Source: Ectocarpus siliculosus
Lineage: Eukaryota > Sar > Phaeophyceae > Ectocarpales > Ectocarpaceae
NCBI GenBank assembly: GCA_000310025.1
Contig: FN649736.1
Span: 1,960,842-2,024,841, forward strand
Reading direction: 5' to 3'
DNA length: 64,000 nucleotides
Below, in pieces: positions 1-12,190 of this stretch (position 1 is the first letter of the stretch; every line of letters begins with the position of its first letter). The position numbers and the translations under genes were made by a program. Below the pieces are notes generated by a model. That model made no database searches, had not been told where the DNA came from, and was given only the letters and a program-made list of their open reading frames with translations.

Positions 1-629
1 CCGCCGGCTGTTCGGAGGTCACTCCGGGAGGGTCCTCCCGAAGCGGTGGTGTCAACACTGTCGACGTCGGTCGCGGCGGCCTGGTATGGGGCGCCGTGGG
101 GCGAACGTGCGTCGGAAGAGATGGAGCGCTCGAAAACGATCCATGGTCGAAATATCTCGTGGCGGAATCGGATGGTGTTCGGCGGTCAGGACCAAAAGAA
201 CAATGTGATTCGAAGCCAGGCGAATTTGACCTTGCAACTTGCCGGTTGGAACCAGTTAAGTTAGCTACCGGTGCAACAATCGAGGGCGAACCCTCAACGG
301 AAGCGAGCACAGACGAGTTGAGCGTATCCGAAGATTCACCCGAGGTAACCAATTCAGGCGATTCCTCTTCAATCGTCCAAAGCGCATGGCTACGGCCGGT
401 CTGATCTGCAGACGACGGGGGGAGCGAACGAGCAGTGCCCGACAAACGAGCGGTACTCGATGGCCCCGAAGGTCCTACGGTTCTGTTCCCGCACCTCAAG
501 ACAGCACTCGCGCCAGACTGGTTAGTTTCTGACGGAGCGCCAGCCCGAAGAGGCAGAGACGCAGAGGTGGCAGACGATGAGTGCGATGAAGAAGGTGGCA
601 CGAGAGCATATGTCTAGAAACCGACCTGA

Positions 630-1612
630 TCAACACTGGGGGAAACAACGGATACCGAAATGGTTGTTATTGTGCGGCACCGAAGTACCAGAAGAGATAA
701 CATTCACGGAAGTGTGGTTATCGTTGCGTAGGACCGAAGTGCTAGAGGCAACAGTGTGTAACGGCGCGACAGATACCGAAGTATTGTCGTTGTTGCATAA
801 AACCGAAGTATTAGGGGCAACAGAGCGTGACACACGAGCGTCTTGTGATGAACGAGACGAAGTCCCCGAAGATGCTGAAGGCGGTCCGGGGGAAGTAGGC
901 GAACCACCACCGATGAGTCATCCGCTGCGAGAACGACCACCATTTTGGAAGTTGCCAGTTGACGGGCATTGTGATTGGTCGAAACCATGATGCCAGACGA
1001 AGGACCGGGGTGTGCATGTGTTTGTGGTTGATAGAGGGACAGAGCACCAGTGTGGTGGGTGTTGATCGAAGGGTGTTGCTGAGGGTGAGAGTTGCCCGCA
1101 GAATTTCCCGGGGCATACCCACTGTTGTGCGATTGTGTCTGATGAGTGTGAGGGCAACTACCACCGTCGGAACGGCGATTCCCAGCGTGGTTTCGACGCT
1201 GAGAGGACGAAGAGGAAGAGCGCTGGTGGCGTCTACCCTGATTGTTTTGGCGGTTGTCCGCACTTTTTCGGCGAAAAGACCGCATACGGCCTTGCCAACG
1301 TCTAAAAGCAGCAGAATCGTCATTGAGGAGGCTCAACTCGGGGTTCAACAACCCACTAGAATTCGTGAACGGTGCAATGCATTGCTTCATGGAATGGTCT
1401 TCACCCGAGCAGTTCAGACAGCGATTCCTGTTTTCGCGGAAGGCTTGCGAGCGAGCCTCTTGTGTCAACAAAGGAGTCCACAAAAAAGGATCATCCGTGT
1501 TACGAAAACTAGAAGTGAGAGCGTATACATCAGACCAATCGGCTTGCGAGGCAGGCCAAGAATTCTCAGGAATGTAGCCGCAGCAGCACCGCCTCGCGGG
1601 TGTCGTACACAA
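630..1612 (-). pseudogene. Gag-like protein fragment with CCHC zinc knuckle
   Basis: An open frame reads on the minus strand from 1612 to 704. Near its N-terminal third is the knuckle CLNCSGEDHSMKQC, an exact C-x2-C-x4-H-x4-C nucleic-acid-binding motif typical of retroelement Gag. It is followed by a conserved-looking stretch (NPELSLLNDDSAAFRRWQ), an Arg/Ser-rich basic segment and a His/Pro/Ser-rich tail. From 840 down to 630 the DNA is an irregular ~60-bp repeat built on the plus-strand word accgaagt, which gives the Thr/Ser/Val-rich end. No protease, integrase or RT follows, so this is an orphan Gag relic. It probably belongs with the Ser/Ala-rich frame at 2430-3346 on the same strand. Class (LTR element) is likely; superfamily is not determined. 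Confidence 0.6.
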
Positions 1613-1689
1613 GGCACCGCGCGAACCTCATCCTATGGGCACAAAACAAATATTGCTGTGTTCCCACGCCCGCCAGCTGTTGGTTAAGC

Positions 1690-2430
1690 CGTTATTAAGC
1701 CAATGATTTACTCGTGATTGCCGAGAGACATGTGGTTGACGCGATATATGTAGACCTACATGTTGCCTTTCGCTAGTTGAATAACTACCGGTCATGTTCA
1801 GATAGTGCTGATGTTCTTGCTCCTGCTACTTCGACGTTTGCGCAGCGCTAATGTGTGGCACACGCATACGTGTCTGTTCGGGCGGTACAAATTCCCTTCC
1901 AAAGGCTTACAGTCTGGAATGGGGAGAACCGTTCAGCTACTTGATGATGTACGGTCAAGTTGCGAAGCATATATATTTTGCGTTCGGATTGTTGAGTAGC
2001 TTTGTGCGTGGGTGCCTCGGCGCGGGGTCCCGTAGTGGGAAACAAAAGGTGCCAGCAGCTGGGTACTGCCAACGGTCAAAATGTAGAAACTATCCGCGGG
2101 CGTGAAAGCCCTTCTACGTGGTGGAGCGTGGAAGCTCGTGTATAATATAGTTGTGGCGTGGAAGCCGGGTGGCGTGGAAGCCCTGATGTAAACGTATATG
2201 TAGGGACGTGGGAGTCCTGAAGGCGTGGAAGCCGGGTTGGCGTTATAGCCGGAGTATGGGCGTGGAAGCCGGGGTTGGCGTGAGAGCCGGAAAAAGGACT
2301 TGATTATACACAGAAAAAGGAAGTGAGGAACCACAAGCCACGCACACAAATTCCGTTGTAGACACCCATACCCTCAAACCTGCAATATATGATAAAGTTG
2401 GTACCACCAAATCTAATCCATAGCAACCAT
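1690..2430. repeat. Gene-free spacer with GGCGTGGAAGCC minisatellite
   Basis: Between the two Gag-like frames lies sequence without convincing coding. From about 2098 to 2300 it carries at least seven imperfect copies of the word ggcgtggaagcc, spaced 15-60 bp and separated by variable filler. The array may have expanded inside a former retroelement ORF or separate two independent fragments; I cannot tell which. Confidence 0.6.
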
Positions 2431-3346
2431 TAATATACACCTGCAGCAGTCGAGACCGCAGAAACAGGCACATCAGAAGCAGTCGAAACCGCATATGTAG
2501 TCGAAACTACTGAAGCTAAAGCATCGGAGGCAAACGAAATTGCCTGTGTGGACGAAACCACGGAATCAAATGCATGGGAAGCGACCGAAAGGGCCGGGGT
2601 AGCCGAAGCTACGGTGGGGAGTGTACCAGAGACAATCGAAATCACCCTTGTAGCCGAAACTACTGGAACAGACGGATGTGATGCGGCGGAATCTGCAAGC
2701 GGTGATGTCACTGAAGCAGATGCACGGCGGTCACGAAGCCGTTGAGCGCGAGCCGCTGCTTGTACACGATCGCTACGAGAAGAAAAAGGGGGAATCGCCG
2801 GCACTGTATAGTCAAATTGCATCGTGCTGCGAGAAGCCGAGCGACTGGACAAGCGCGGTATTACAGGGCCAGCAACACGGTCGAAACCGATGTCGGTCCC
2901 AAGAGCAGAGTGCTCAACGGTGGATGGGGCGAGAGGAAAATTCGAGTCGATATGTGGTTCACGCGGGAATTCAGAATGCTCATCACCAGCAGCCGTCGAG
3001 ACGGACTGCTGTTGTACACCCAAAGGCAAAGAGGCAGAAACCGAAGTTCCAGGTGTGTGTGCTGGCGGTTTGAGGACAGCACCCACGGGGTTAGCGTCGG
3101 TCGAAGCCGGCGAGGCGAACCTCTCCCGTGTGTGTTGAGCGCGAAGCTCTGACAAACGAGCGGCTTCGGCAACAGGGTTAGCGGCGCGAGCACCGTCCGA
3201 AGACAGCAGCAGTTGGGTGGTCTGACGACCAGCTGCTGGGGACCCGAAGGTCGCTACGCGGGGCGATGACACTGGCGAACGCGAACGTTCCGAATGCTCA
3301 GGACTCGCCGAAGCAGAGTCCGAAGAGCCGACGCTAGGTTGAGACA
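2430..3346 (-). pseudogene. Ser/Ala/Val-rich Gag-N-like ORF
   Basis: A long minus-strand frame with a plausible start at 3346 (MSQPSVGSSDSASASPEHSE). The protein is disordered and Ser/Ala/Pro-rich. Its last ~90 residues are an imperfect 10-11-residue repeat around VVS(A/S)T, encoded by repeats of the plus-strand word gtcgaaac. It has the composition of N-terminal Gag regions of algal retroelements, and lies upstream, on the same strand, of the CCHC-containing frame at 630-1612. No catalytic domain is visible. It could instead be a low-complexity host protein; the retroelement reading is inferred from the neighbour. Confidence 0.4.
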
Positions 3347-3479
3347 TACCGATAAGCGAGGCGAAGCTAAGCTGTGGTTGGTACGAGAGCGCAAAAAAAC
3401 TGCAGCAGCAGCCTAAAGCACCAGACCGTGCCAAGACACAACCAACCCAGACAACACCGTACGAACAAGCCGACAACGC

Positions 3480-4440
3480 CAAGTGTGGTGGTATGCACGC
3501 GTGATTAAGTCTGGTTGACCCGTGAAGAAGAACTCACTTGTTGTTACTCTTGCAGAACAGCAGCAGCAGTAGCTGTTGCCTTGGGTATCGGTAGGAATGA
3601 CACCAAGGGGCGCAGGATCCTCAATACAAGCAGGGGCTACTAGATCCTGTCCCCTGTTTTATCCTTCCGCGGGGAGTTACATCTCTCCGCGCCTTCTAGA
3701 AGGAACCATTATCTTCTATGTTCCGTCTACACATCTGAATCCTATAACATCTTCAACATATCTCCGGCCATGACTCAATCCGTCCTACAGCAGAAAATGA
3801 AAAAAAAAAAAAAATCTCGGATCCAAACAACGAGAAATCAAACGAATATCATCCGAGAATAAACAAGAAATGTATTTCTTATCCTCGCAACGAGGAATCA
3901 GACAAGTATCATGAAGTTGCCTCAAACTCCGCAGGTAAACGCGGAATCGCAAACAAACAAGAATTGAGGACGAAGTTGCCTCAAACTCCGCAGGTAAACG
4001 CGGAATCGCAAACAAACAAGAATTGAGGACTTCTCCTCATTTTCCGCAGGTAAAACGCGGAAAACGTGAACAAAATGAACAATCAAACCCGAACGTCCGC
4101 TAGAACTCTGCTTGTACTGTGGCGAAGATCATGGCATCTCAGCATCACATTCATCCCCCCCCATGATTTTCGACAGCAGTGCTAGCAGTGACCCAACAAC
4201 ATCAACCGCACCATTCGGCGCGGTGAAGTCCTAGACTATGCAAACCATATCCTTGACAAATGAAAAACGCATGTACCACAGACCATAAACACCACATTCG
4301 TTCTTGCGCATCGCAACACAACAGCCTACGTCGACGCAGTTCTCAAACTCATGGCTTTCAACAAACAAAACCGACCCAGAAAATAGACAGCCAAATAAAC
4401 ATAATTCTCACGAACGTGCCTGAATCGCGCGTAGACTCCT
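3480..4440. other. Gene-free interval
   Basis: No coding region is supported here. It contains a poly-A tract near 3797 and the 59-bp tandem duplication described separately. It lies downstream, in minus-strand sense, of the Copia-type Gag relic and may be decayed element sequence. Confidence 0.5.
3913..4030. repeat. 59-bp tandem duplication
   Basis: Two near-identical head-to-tail 59-bp units start at 3913 and 3972 (gaagttgcctcaaactccgc...). A third, diverged half-unit containing the word ccgcaggtaaa follows up to about 4065. Confidence 0.85.
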
Positions 4441-4539
4441 TGTGCAACCACCAGTCATCTCGCACGGTAACTCCCGAACCCGTAGCCTCTCAATTCATGC
4501 CGCACCCTTCCAGCCACGATCGAATGTCCAGCCCTGGCA

Positions 4540-6612
4540 TTACCCCCCATCGTCCCGCACCACGCAGATACCATTGTACACGGTCGGATGGGCGCCGGGA
4601 TGCCCTGCACCCGCACCCGCAGACAACGCCACGAAGCTGCCGTCGCCGCTGCCGCCGTTGCTGTTGCCGCCTTCGTCGCCATTGTCCAACCAACAGCCAT
4701 CCTCATCGCACGCGTCCTCCGCTTCTTGCGCTGCTGGTGCCGGTGTAGCTGCTGATGTGGGCACTGCGATCGCCCCCCCAGTTGATACGGCGGGGGGTAT
4801 CTGGCCGCAGGTCGACGAAACCTCCAGTGCCACCGTTCCTGCAGCTGACGGCGCCCCGGCCGTTCCCCCCATCGACGAGTCGGGGAAAACACCAATACCT
4901 GTGGTCGTCCCCACCGTTATTTCCGCTGCTGAAGCCACGCCTGCTGACGACACAAGTGGTGGGCCCGGCTGCACATGCAGTGCCGGTTTCTTGGCCGCCA
5001 ATTTCCCCCATTGCCTCCGATTTCAGCAAGCTCTTCTTTAATGCTTTCGAGTTCATCCGTCGCCGGTGCCGCCGCCGGTGGCACCACTGATACCGTCGCT
5101 TCAACAGCAAGTGCCTGCTCCCCGGCCGTTACCCCTGCCGCCGCCGTGGGGAAGACTTTGTTGCCGGGGGTCCCCACTCTCGCCGCCGTTGCTGCCTCCG
5201 ATGCCGCCGCTCCAGCCCCGAGTGCCTGCGCCGCGGCCGTTCCCCCTGCCACTGTAGCGGGGAAACCACCACCACCGGTCGCCGCTCCCACAGCAGTTGC
5301 TGTGCCCCATGCCACCGCTCCATCTGCAAAGGGGAGGAGCGACTCCGGCTGATGCCTGTGCCGGTGCCTCCTCCAGCGTCGTCGCTTCCGCTGCTGGTAC
5401 GGCATAGTGTCGTTGCCACGCGCGTTGAGACCCTCTCCATCACCGACATGCACGTGCTGTTGCATGCGGCCGGTTGTGCAACACATGCGGCGCCGATGAC
5501 CATACTCACCGCAGGCAGTGCAGTGGCCTTCAAAGCGTCGTGGCGCATTGCAGTCGCCGAGTGAGTGTCCATGCCTCCCGCACCGCACGCACTGATGAAC
5601 GGCACCCATCGGAGCGCCTGGCGGCGGAGCTGACTCCTCTTGCGGGTACACGGCGTTGCGCCCACAGTCATAGAGCCCCCCAGATCCCCACGTCGGGAAA
5701 TTAGGAGGTGGGTGGTGTACAGGTGGTGGTTGTGGATGAACCCACTGTTGCTGCTGCTGCTGCTGCTGCCGCCGCCGTTGTTTCCCCTTCTGACCGCCGC
5801 CGCCATGACCGCACCCCAAACCACCAATCGCCTGCGATTTGCCCAATTCAGCGTATGCCGTGCGAACAACTTTTTCCACTTTTCGCTCGGGGAATGGTGG
5901 GGTCGGCCAGGATAGACTTGCGTTCGACATCGTACTCGGGCGAAAGCTGGCGAACAATGATGTGGACGATTTCCCGCTCGGATTTTTCAATGCCGACAGC
6001 TCGCATGATGTTGACGATGCCATCGACTCTGAAGAAAAGCTTCGGGTTCTCGCCAGGGGACATCTCAACTGCCTCCAACCGTCGCACAAGCAATATCTTC
6101 TCGGCGTCAAAAGTAGGCAAAACCCATTCGCGGATCACCCTCCACGCCTCAGGGACGCAGTCGCAAGCAGCCAACCGTTCTTCAATGTCCGTGCCGCAGG
6201 TTGCTTCCAACAGATATCCCCACGCCCGCTTGTGTGCCGTAATGAGCGCCGCACCATGAACCCGGTTCAGATATATGCAATCCAAACAGCTGATGACAGG
6301 AACATAGCCAGTGGGATAGGTGTCTTCAAGCGTCTGCTCCAAACCCTCGCTAGCCAGGAAAATCCGCAATCTCCGCGGCCAGTTCACGGCCTTCGCCGAA
6401 TCTTTCGGGATTTTGGGCGGTAAGCGACTGCTGCTGTAACCGCTCAACGCACAATTTCCGTCATTCATCATGCTCACCCGTTGTGTACCGAGACCAGCTC
6501 CACCAGCTGCCCAGGTAGACGTTCTCCCGGCAGCCATTACTCTTGCCGGTGCATCATTCTTCTCCGATAGATGCCCATATTCCCTCTCCGTCATGTCCTT
6601 CTCCCTCGCCAT
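4540..6612 (-). pseudogene. Ty1/Copia-type Gag, frameshifted
   Basis: The minus-strand frame starting at 6612 (MAREKDMTEREYGHLSEK) has the usual Copia Gag order. A substrate-like N-terminus (WPRRLRIFLASEGLEQTLED) is followed by a helical UBN2-like middle (EAWRVIREWVLP, LFFRVDGIVNIMRAVGI) ending near KSILADPTIP. Around 5900 the frame shifts by one base and continues as PERKVEKVVRTAYAELGKSQ. Two zinc knuckles follow, CVRCGRHGHSLGDC and CTACGEYGHRRRMC, both C-x2-C-x4-H-x4-C. After them comes an Ala/Gly-rich low-complexity tail that changes frame again near 5000. No protease, integrase or RT follows, and I found no LTRs. This is a degraded Gag-only relic. Family assignment rests on domain order and knuckle spacing. 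Confidence 0.75.
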
Positions 6613-6662
6613 CTCTTCTCTTCCTCCGCCAAATTACGCCGCAAAAAAAAAAGCACAATGTG

Positions 6663-6870
6663 TCTCCTTGGATCTCCTTGACGCGCGCTGGCAATAACCG
6701 CCCGGCTGCTGCTGTCCTTGTGTTCCAAATGCTTTCCCTGGATCTCCTTGGCACGCGCAGGCAAAAAGCACCCTGCTGCTGCTGCCCTTGTATTCCAAAC
6801 CCTGTTCCCTGGATCTCCTTGACGAGCGCGAGCAAAAACCGCCCTGCTGCTGTCCTTGTATTCCGGTGCC
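6663..6870. repeat. Three-copy ~72-bp tandem repeat
   Basis: Units begin with ctggatctcctt or ttggatctcctt near 6665, 6738 and 6810. Each has a ggcaataaccgc/gcaaaaaccgc-like middle and a ctgctgctgtccttgt end. The array sits just upstream of the Copia-type Gag start (minus sense), so it could be part of that element's leader. Confidence 0.8.
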
Positions 6871-6899
6871 TACCTCCCGAACCTTTCCCTACCGACGTC

Positions 6900-8630
6900 A
6901 GCTGACTCCACGATATCGTGTTTGGGGTGTCGGCGCGTGTACTGTGTTATCACGCTCGCGGGCTCTTGTCGAGAGCGTGTTGCACAAAGGAGTGACTCGA
7001 GTTCCTTGATTATTGGAGAGAGTTTAACGAGTGACAGACGTGAGCAAGAAGAGGCAAAGCCTGCTGCACCAAGTCTGTGTATCATACCCATATCTATCTC
7101 ATCTGCGTAACCCTCTCGGAGATCTCGGAGAATTGTATCCTGCCGAGTACACACACAAACAAGAAAAAAGAAAACAAGCAAGAAGAAAAAAAAGACAGGG
7201 ATACGCTATCGTGCATCCGGGACACCAAATCTCGTGGGCATTCGGACATAGCCGGGACGGGTCGCCATGGGGTCAGGCGACGTGTGCGAGGCATGGTATC
7301 GTTTGTATTTTTGTTTGTTTTTTTTCTTCTGGGGGTGGGAATTCGTGGTGCCACATCCAACTCCTTGTGGCGGTTCAGCTTACGGCACGGCCCATGACAA
7401 ACCAACAATGGGACCGTATAGCACATAGCTTCATCACCGGAAGGAGTATGATGGCTTGACCACGGTCATCTCTGTTGGTACTACTGAGCGTCACTTGATA
7501 AGCGCGCATGTAGTTGGAATTCGACGCGACGCTTTCACAACTATGCATCGTTCGACACATGACCATGTTTTGTGAGGACATTCCCGGGTATCGTGCATCT
7601 ATAGTAAATCGATTCCAAACATGCGACCGCAACGATTTTAGTTGTCGAATACCGATACACCAGTAGAATCATTTTCAAGATAATCGATACTTGAGGCAAA
7701 TTTTGAATGTACCGGGACAGAGTTTTAGGAGTTTAATTACGCGGGCGAAGCCCGCCAATACACGGTGAAACCCATTCATCTGCAGGCCACACGCTTTCAA
7801 AATGTTACACCTCACTCAATTAATCAATGAAGGAAAGGAGACACCAGAGCAGAGGTGCCGTCACCGGGGCAGCAAAGAAATCACCGTGCATATATTCTGC
7901 CATGCGGGTTGTCAACATACCGACGCGTTGGAATGGATGGTTGATGGCGATTGCTTTGGGTGGGGTGCTCACTCCAAAGAACCTATCGATATAGATGGAG
8001 TCAAGAGAGCGAAAAAACAGCAACAACGCGGAGGTGCCGGAGTATCATCAACACGTTACTTGAAGTGTTCTCTGGGTTTCTTCGGGACGTCGTACTCCAT
8101 TTCAGCAGGTGATAGCTGGAAGCAAACGATGTGGGGCCCTGCGATGATAAACAGCAGTTTAGGACGTGGACTATCGCAACCCTATATACAGGTTCATGGT
8201 CGTCAGGTTATTAGCACGGAACTAGGGCTCTTTTATAATTATTATTATTTATTTCGAGTCTCGAGCTCTGTAGCAGGTGCCGTTTAGTTTCACGCGGCAA
8301 TCCGAAAGCCATGTAGGTTATTTTTCCATGTGATTTCAGCAACTTCCTCCACATTCTGCAAAGCGTCCGCACGGAAGACGAGCAGCACGTGTGTGACGTA
8401 TGTTTGCTGCTGCCATCGATACGGACGCAACCGTCTTGCACCAGCGTAGTGAGGAACACTTCGGGAACAGACCAGAGATAGCGTACACGCAACCTCTTGA
8501 AAGCCCCCGCGGGGATGTATGGAGACGGACAGGCGTATTTGTGTAGAGAGTCCAGAAACGTCTATTCGCGCAAGAGTACTCCGGATCGACTAACCTACTG
8601 AGTTTGTGGCGCTGACCGAAGCCAGTCACA
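6900..8630. other. Gene-free interval
   Basis: Short open frames occur on both strands but none shows a recognisable motif or plausible exon structure. A short hairpin word, gcgggcgaagcccgc, lies at 7741. Nothing else is supported. Confidence 0.4.
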
Positions 8631-8631
8631 A

Positions 8632-8650
8632 GGGGTAGGGTTAGGGTAAG
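8632..8650 (+). repeat. Interstitial TTAGGG-like telomeric repeat
   Basis: The string ggggtagggttagggtaagg lies directly at the left border of the ~105-bp satellite array. About three degenerate telomere units are present. Confidence 0.7.
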
Positions 8651-8654
8651 GGTC

Positions 8655-10620
8655 GTTGTTACACTCCGGGTCCAAGTGACCTACCGAGCGTTCGACAATG
8701 ACCGAAGCCAGCCATGAGCTCAGTTGTAACAGGTCACCGTTCGAGCGACTTTATTACACTCCGGATTCGACTCATGTACTAAAAGTGCGACGGTGGCATT
8801 AGTGCGGCGGTGGCCGGAGCCAGCCACACGCTCAGCAACAGGGCACCGTAGAAGTGGCTGTCATTATTTGCGCTCCGGGTCCGACAAACCTATTGAGAGT
8901 GCGACGGTCCCCGAACCCAGCCGCACGTTCAGGAACAGGGCACCGTGCGAGCGACTACTTCAAGCATTGCTGTAGTTGAATTTGCTGCACGCTCAGTAGC
9001 AGGGCACCGTACCAGCGACCATCATTGTTGTAATTGTGCTCCGGATCCGACTAACCTACTGAGAGTGCGGCGGTGGCCGAAGCCAGCCTCACCATCAGTA
9101 GCAGGACACCGTACAAGCGACTTATCATGTCGGGCAGTATTTTATTCGCACTCCGGATCCGATTGACCTACTGAGAGTGCGGTGGTGGCCGAAGCCAGCC
9201 ACACACTCAGTAACAGGGCACCGTACCAGCGACCATCATTGTTGTAATTGTGCTCCGGATCCGACTAACCTACAGAGAGTGCGGCGGTGGCCGAAGCCAG
9301 CCTCACCATCAGTAGCAGGACACCGCACAGGCGACTATCATTATTTTATTTGCGCTCCGGACCCGACTAACCTACTGAGAGTGCGACGGTGGCCGAAGCC
9401 AGCCTCGCGCTCAGTAGCAGGGCAACGTACAGGCGACTTCTTCAAGTATGATAGTTGTGTATTTGTGCACTTCGGATCCGACTAGCTTACTGAGAGTGCG
9501 GCAGTGGCCGAAGCTAGCCTCGCAATCAGTAGCAGGGCACCGTACAAGCGACTTATCATGTCAGGCAGTATTTTATTCGCACTCCGGATCCGATTGACCT
9601 ACTGAGAGTGCGGCGATGGCCGAAGCCAGCCACACACTCAGTAACAGGGCACCGTACACGCGACTTTTATTAGTATTTGCGCTCCGGATCCGACTGACCT
9701 ACTGAGAGTGCGGTGGTGGCCGAAGTCAGCCTCGCGCTCAGTAGCAGGGCACCGTACAAGCGACTTATCAGGTCAAGCAGTAAATTATTTGCATTCCGGA
9801 TCCGACTAACCTACGAGAATGCGACGGTGGCCGAAGCCAGCCTCGCGCTCAGTAGCAGGGCACCGTACAGGCGACTTCTTCAAGTATGATATTTGTGTAT
9901 TTGTGCATTCCGGATCCGATTGACCTACTGAGTGTGCGGCGGTGGCCGAAGCCAGCCACACACTCAGTAACAGGGCACCGTACAAGCGACTATTATATTG
10001 TATTTGCGCTCCGGATCCGACTAGCCTACTGAGAGTGCGGTGGTGGCCAAAGTCAGCCTCGCGCTCAGTAACAGGGCAACAAGCGGCTTTTCAGGTCGAG
10101 CAGTAATTTATTTGCACTCCGGATCCGACTAACTTGAGAGTGCGGCGGTCCCCGAAGCCAGCCTCGCAATCAGTAACAGGGCACCGTACAAGCGACTTAC
10201 CATGTCAAGCAGTATCTTATTCGCACTCCGCATCCGACTAACCTACTGGGAGTCCGGTGGTGGCCGAAGCCAGCCTCGCGCTCAGTAGCAGGGCACCGTA
10301 CAAGCGACTTATCACGTCAAGCAGTATTTTATTCGCACTCAGGATCGGCATAACCTACTGAGAGTGCGACGGTGGCCGAAGCCAGCCACACAGTCAGTAA
10401 CAGGGCACCGTACAAGCGACTTATCATGTCAAGAAGTATGTTATTCGCACTCCCGATCCGACTAACCTACCGAGAGTGCGGCAGTTGCTGAAGCCCGCCT
10501 CGCGCTCAGTAACAGGGCACCGTACAAGTGACTACTCTGTTTGTATTGGCGCTCCGGATCCGACTAACCTACTGAGAGTGCGACGGTGGCCGAAACCAGC
10601 CTCGCGCACGTATACATCGT
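8655..10620. repeat. ~105-bp satellite array, about 18 copies
   Basis: Each unit contains, in order: ctccggatccgactaacc, a tactgagagtgcg word, a ggtggccgaagccagcc word, a cgctcagtagcagggcacc word, and a more variable T-rich spacer with gcgactt. I count about 18 copies of the gccgaagccagc block between 8697 and 10590, with start-to-start distances mostly 98-116 bp. The variation lies mainly in the T-rich spacer. In some stretches the array is open in one frame (RVRRWPKPAS repeated), but the frame is lost as unit length varies, so it is not a gene. Confidence 0.95.
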
Positions 10621-11762
10621 TTTATAACGAGCGCATACATCCACGTATTAGTATGTGTGCATGTATATGCACTTGTGCGTACGTTTTCGGGCAGACGTTT
10701 GCTGTCTCGAGGCGTTCTATGACATTTCTTGGTGTGCATAAATGCGCGTACACGACTTTCGTTGAACAAACGGCCAAGGGGGTGTGTTATCTTGTGTCAT
10801 GTACCGTATTTACATGTGTGCCTGCTGTCTCGAGACAGTCTCCCGAACCTACGTTGCCACGCGGGCGTTCTATCACATTGAGTGCGTTCGGTTGAGGAGC
10901 GGTCTCAGGGTAGCATACGCGTAGCCGACTACAGTACACGCACCCCCGTACAAAGTGGCCTCTCGATGAGTCTACAATGCATGTACAACATAGTCTAATA
11001 CTGCTGTGGAGTTGTAGAGTTGCTGCTTGTTTGTTTCCTGTGGCACGGTTGCAGAAACCGCTCGTTGGCGTGGCAGACGAGATGTAGCTCCCGCACAATC
11101 CTCGTACAAATAGCACCACACACAGCTGATCGTTGAGTAGACTACGGGCGAAGGCGTATGTGTTGTGTGGTCTCATGTGGCGGCGTCGTAAATATAGATA
11201 CATTCGAAGTAGCATATACGGTCGTCGGAGTTGCACCGCTCACAAGCTGACACGGTGGCAGTACTGCTGCCATGAGATAAGTTTTTGCGAACCCATGATG
11301 GGATTTGATACAACGAAAGCACGTACCATACGGGGTGTTGGGTTCCAGAGTAGCAGTAGTCCCCTACGTGGCAGTGCGCTCCGGCCAAGCATGCTTCATC
11401 ATCGTCCCGCCCTCGTCAGCCCAGTGAGAGAAAAGCTACGACATGATTGCTAGCTATCGTCTGAATTTCGATGTAGCTAGCTGCTGCCCTTCTGCCGCGT
11501 GGCCCTCCAAAGCGGGCGGCATGTTACACACTGTGTCTTTCTCACAACGTGGCCCTTGGGTCCAGTGGACAAGCGTCTATCAAGCTCTTGCCCCAGGAGC
11601 AGCGAGGCAGCAGAATGCGAACTCCGTGAGACCTTTTTTTTTTTTAATTTTCTTAATATATGGCCATTTCTTGCGGTTCTTTTTTCGCAGATCTTTTTTT
11701 CCCCCTTTCGGACAACCCAGAAAGGGATCTACAAAAAAGATTACCCCCTTCTTACGGTGTTG
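10620..11762. other. Gene-free interval between satellite and Copia element
   Basis: No gene is supported. The sequence holds T-rich tracts at 11632-11710 and several unremarkable open frames on both strands. Confidence 0.45.
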
Positions 11763-12119
11763 TGATAGATATACTTGTAGCAATGCCAAGTGGATGTAGG
11801 ATTGTGTGGTACGTGGAATGTATTTCCAGGGTGTGCAAGGTACCCCTGTTTTATACTGCGTCGCCCCCTCACGGTGGTGCGTGCACGCGTGCGTGCAGTC
11901 CATGTCTGTTCATGTGTTCATTCATGTGTTCATGTGTTCATGTGTTCATGTGTTCATGTGTTCATGTGTTCATGTGAGTCCATGTTTTTCATGTGAAGAA
12001 AAAGTCTATACAACAAACCCAGCACATCTTTCCTCCTTGACGCGAGTTCGCCGAGTTGCCGACACCCTATTCAACACACGTCTTGCGACAAGCTACCCCC
12101 AGTTCGGATCATCCTAACA
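11763..12119 (+). repeat. Left LTR of the Copia element
   Basis: TG...CA bounded, 357 bp. It is ~20 bp longer than the right LTR because of a (catgtgtt)n microsatellite at about 11915-11985, present in fewer copies on the right. Outside that tract the LTRs differ at only a handful of positions, which suggests fairly recent insertion. Confidence 0.92.
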
Positions 12120-12190
12120 CGCTAGCGTGTGATATCATACGGGATCCCGAGGTGAGGTTAGCTAAAAGCGTTCGGCTAGAGAAGTAGATC

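Noticed and set aside
4442-5352. Plus-strand Pro/Ala-rich frames
   Set aside because: They are the complement of the Gag low-complexity tail; the minus strand carries the zinc knuckles and the Gag domain.
8793-9485. Repetitive protein encoded by the satellite (RVRRWPKPAS repeats)
   Set aside because: Unit lengths vary and are not multiples of three, so the frame breaks repeatedly; no start context or splice sites.
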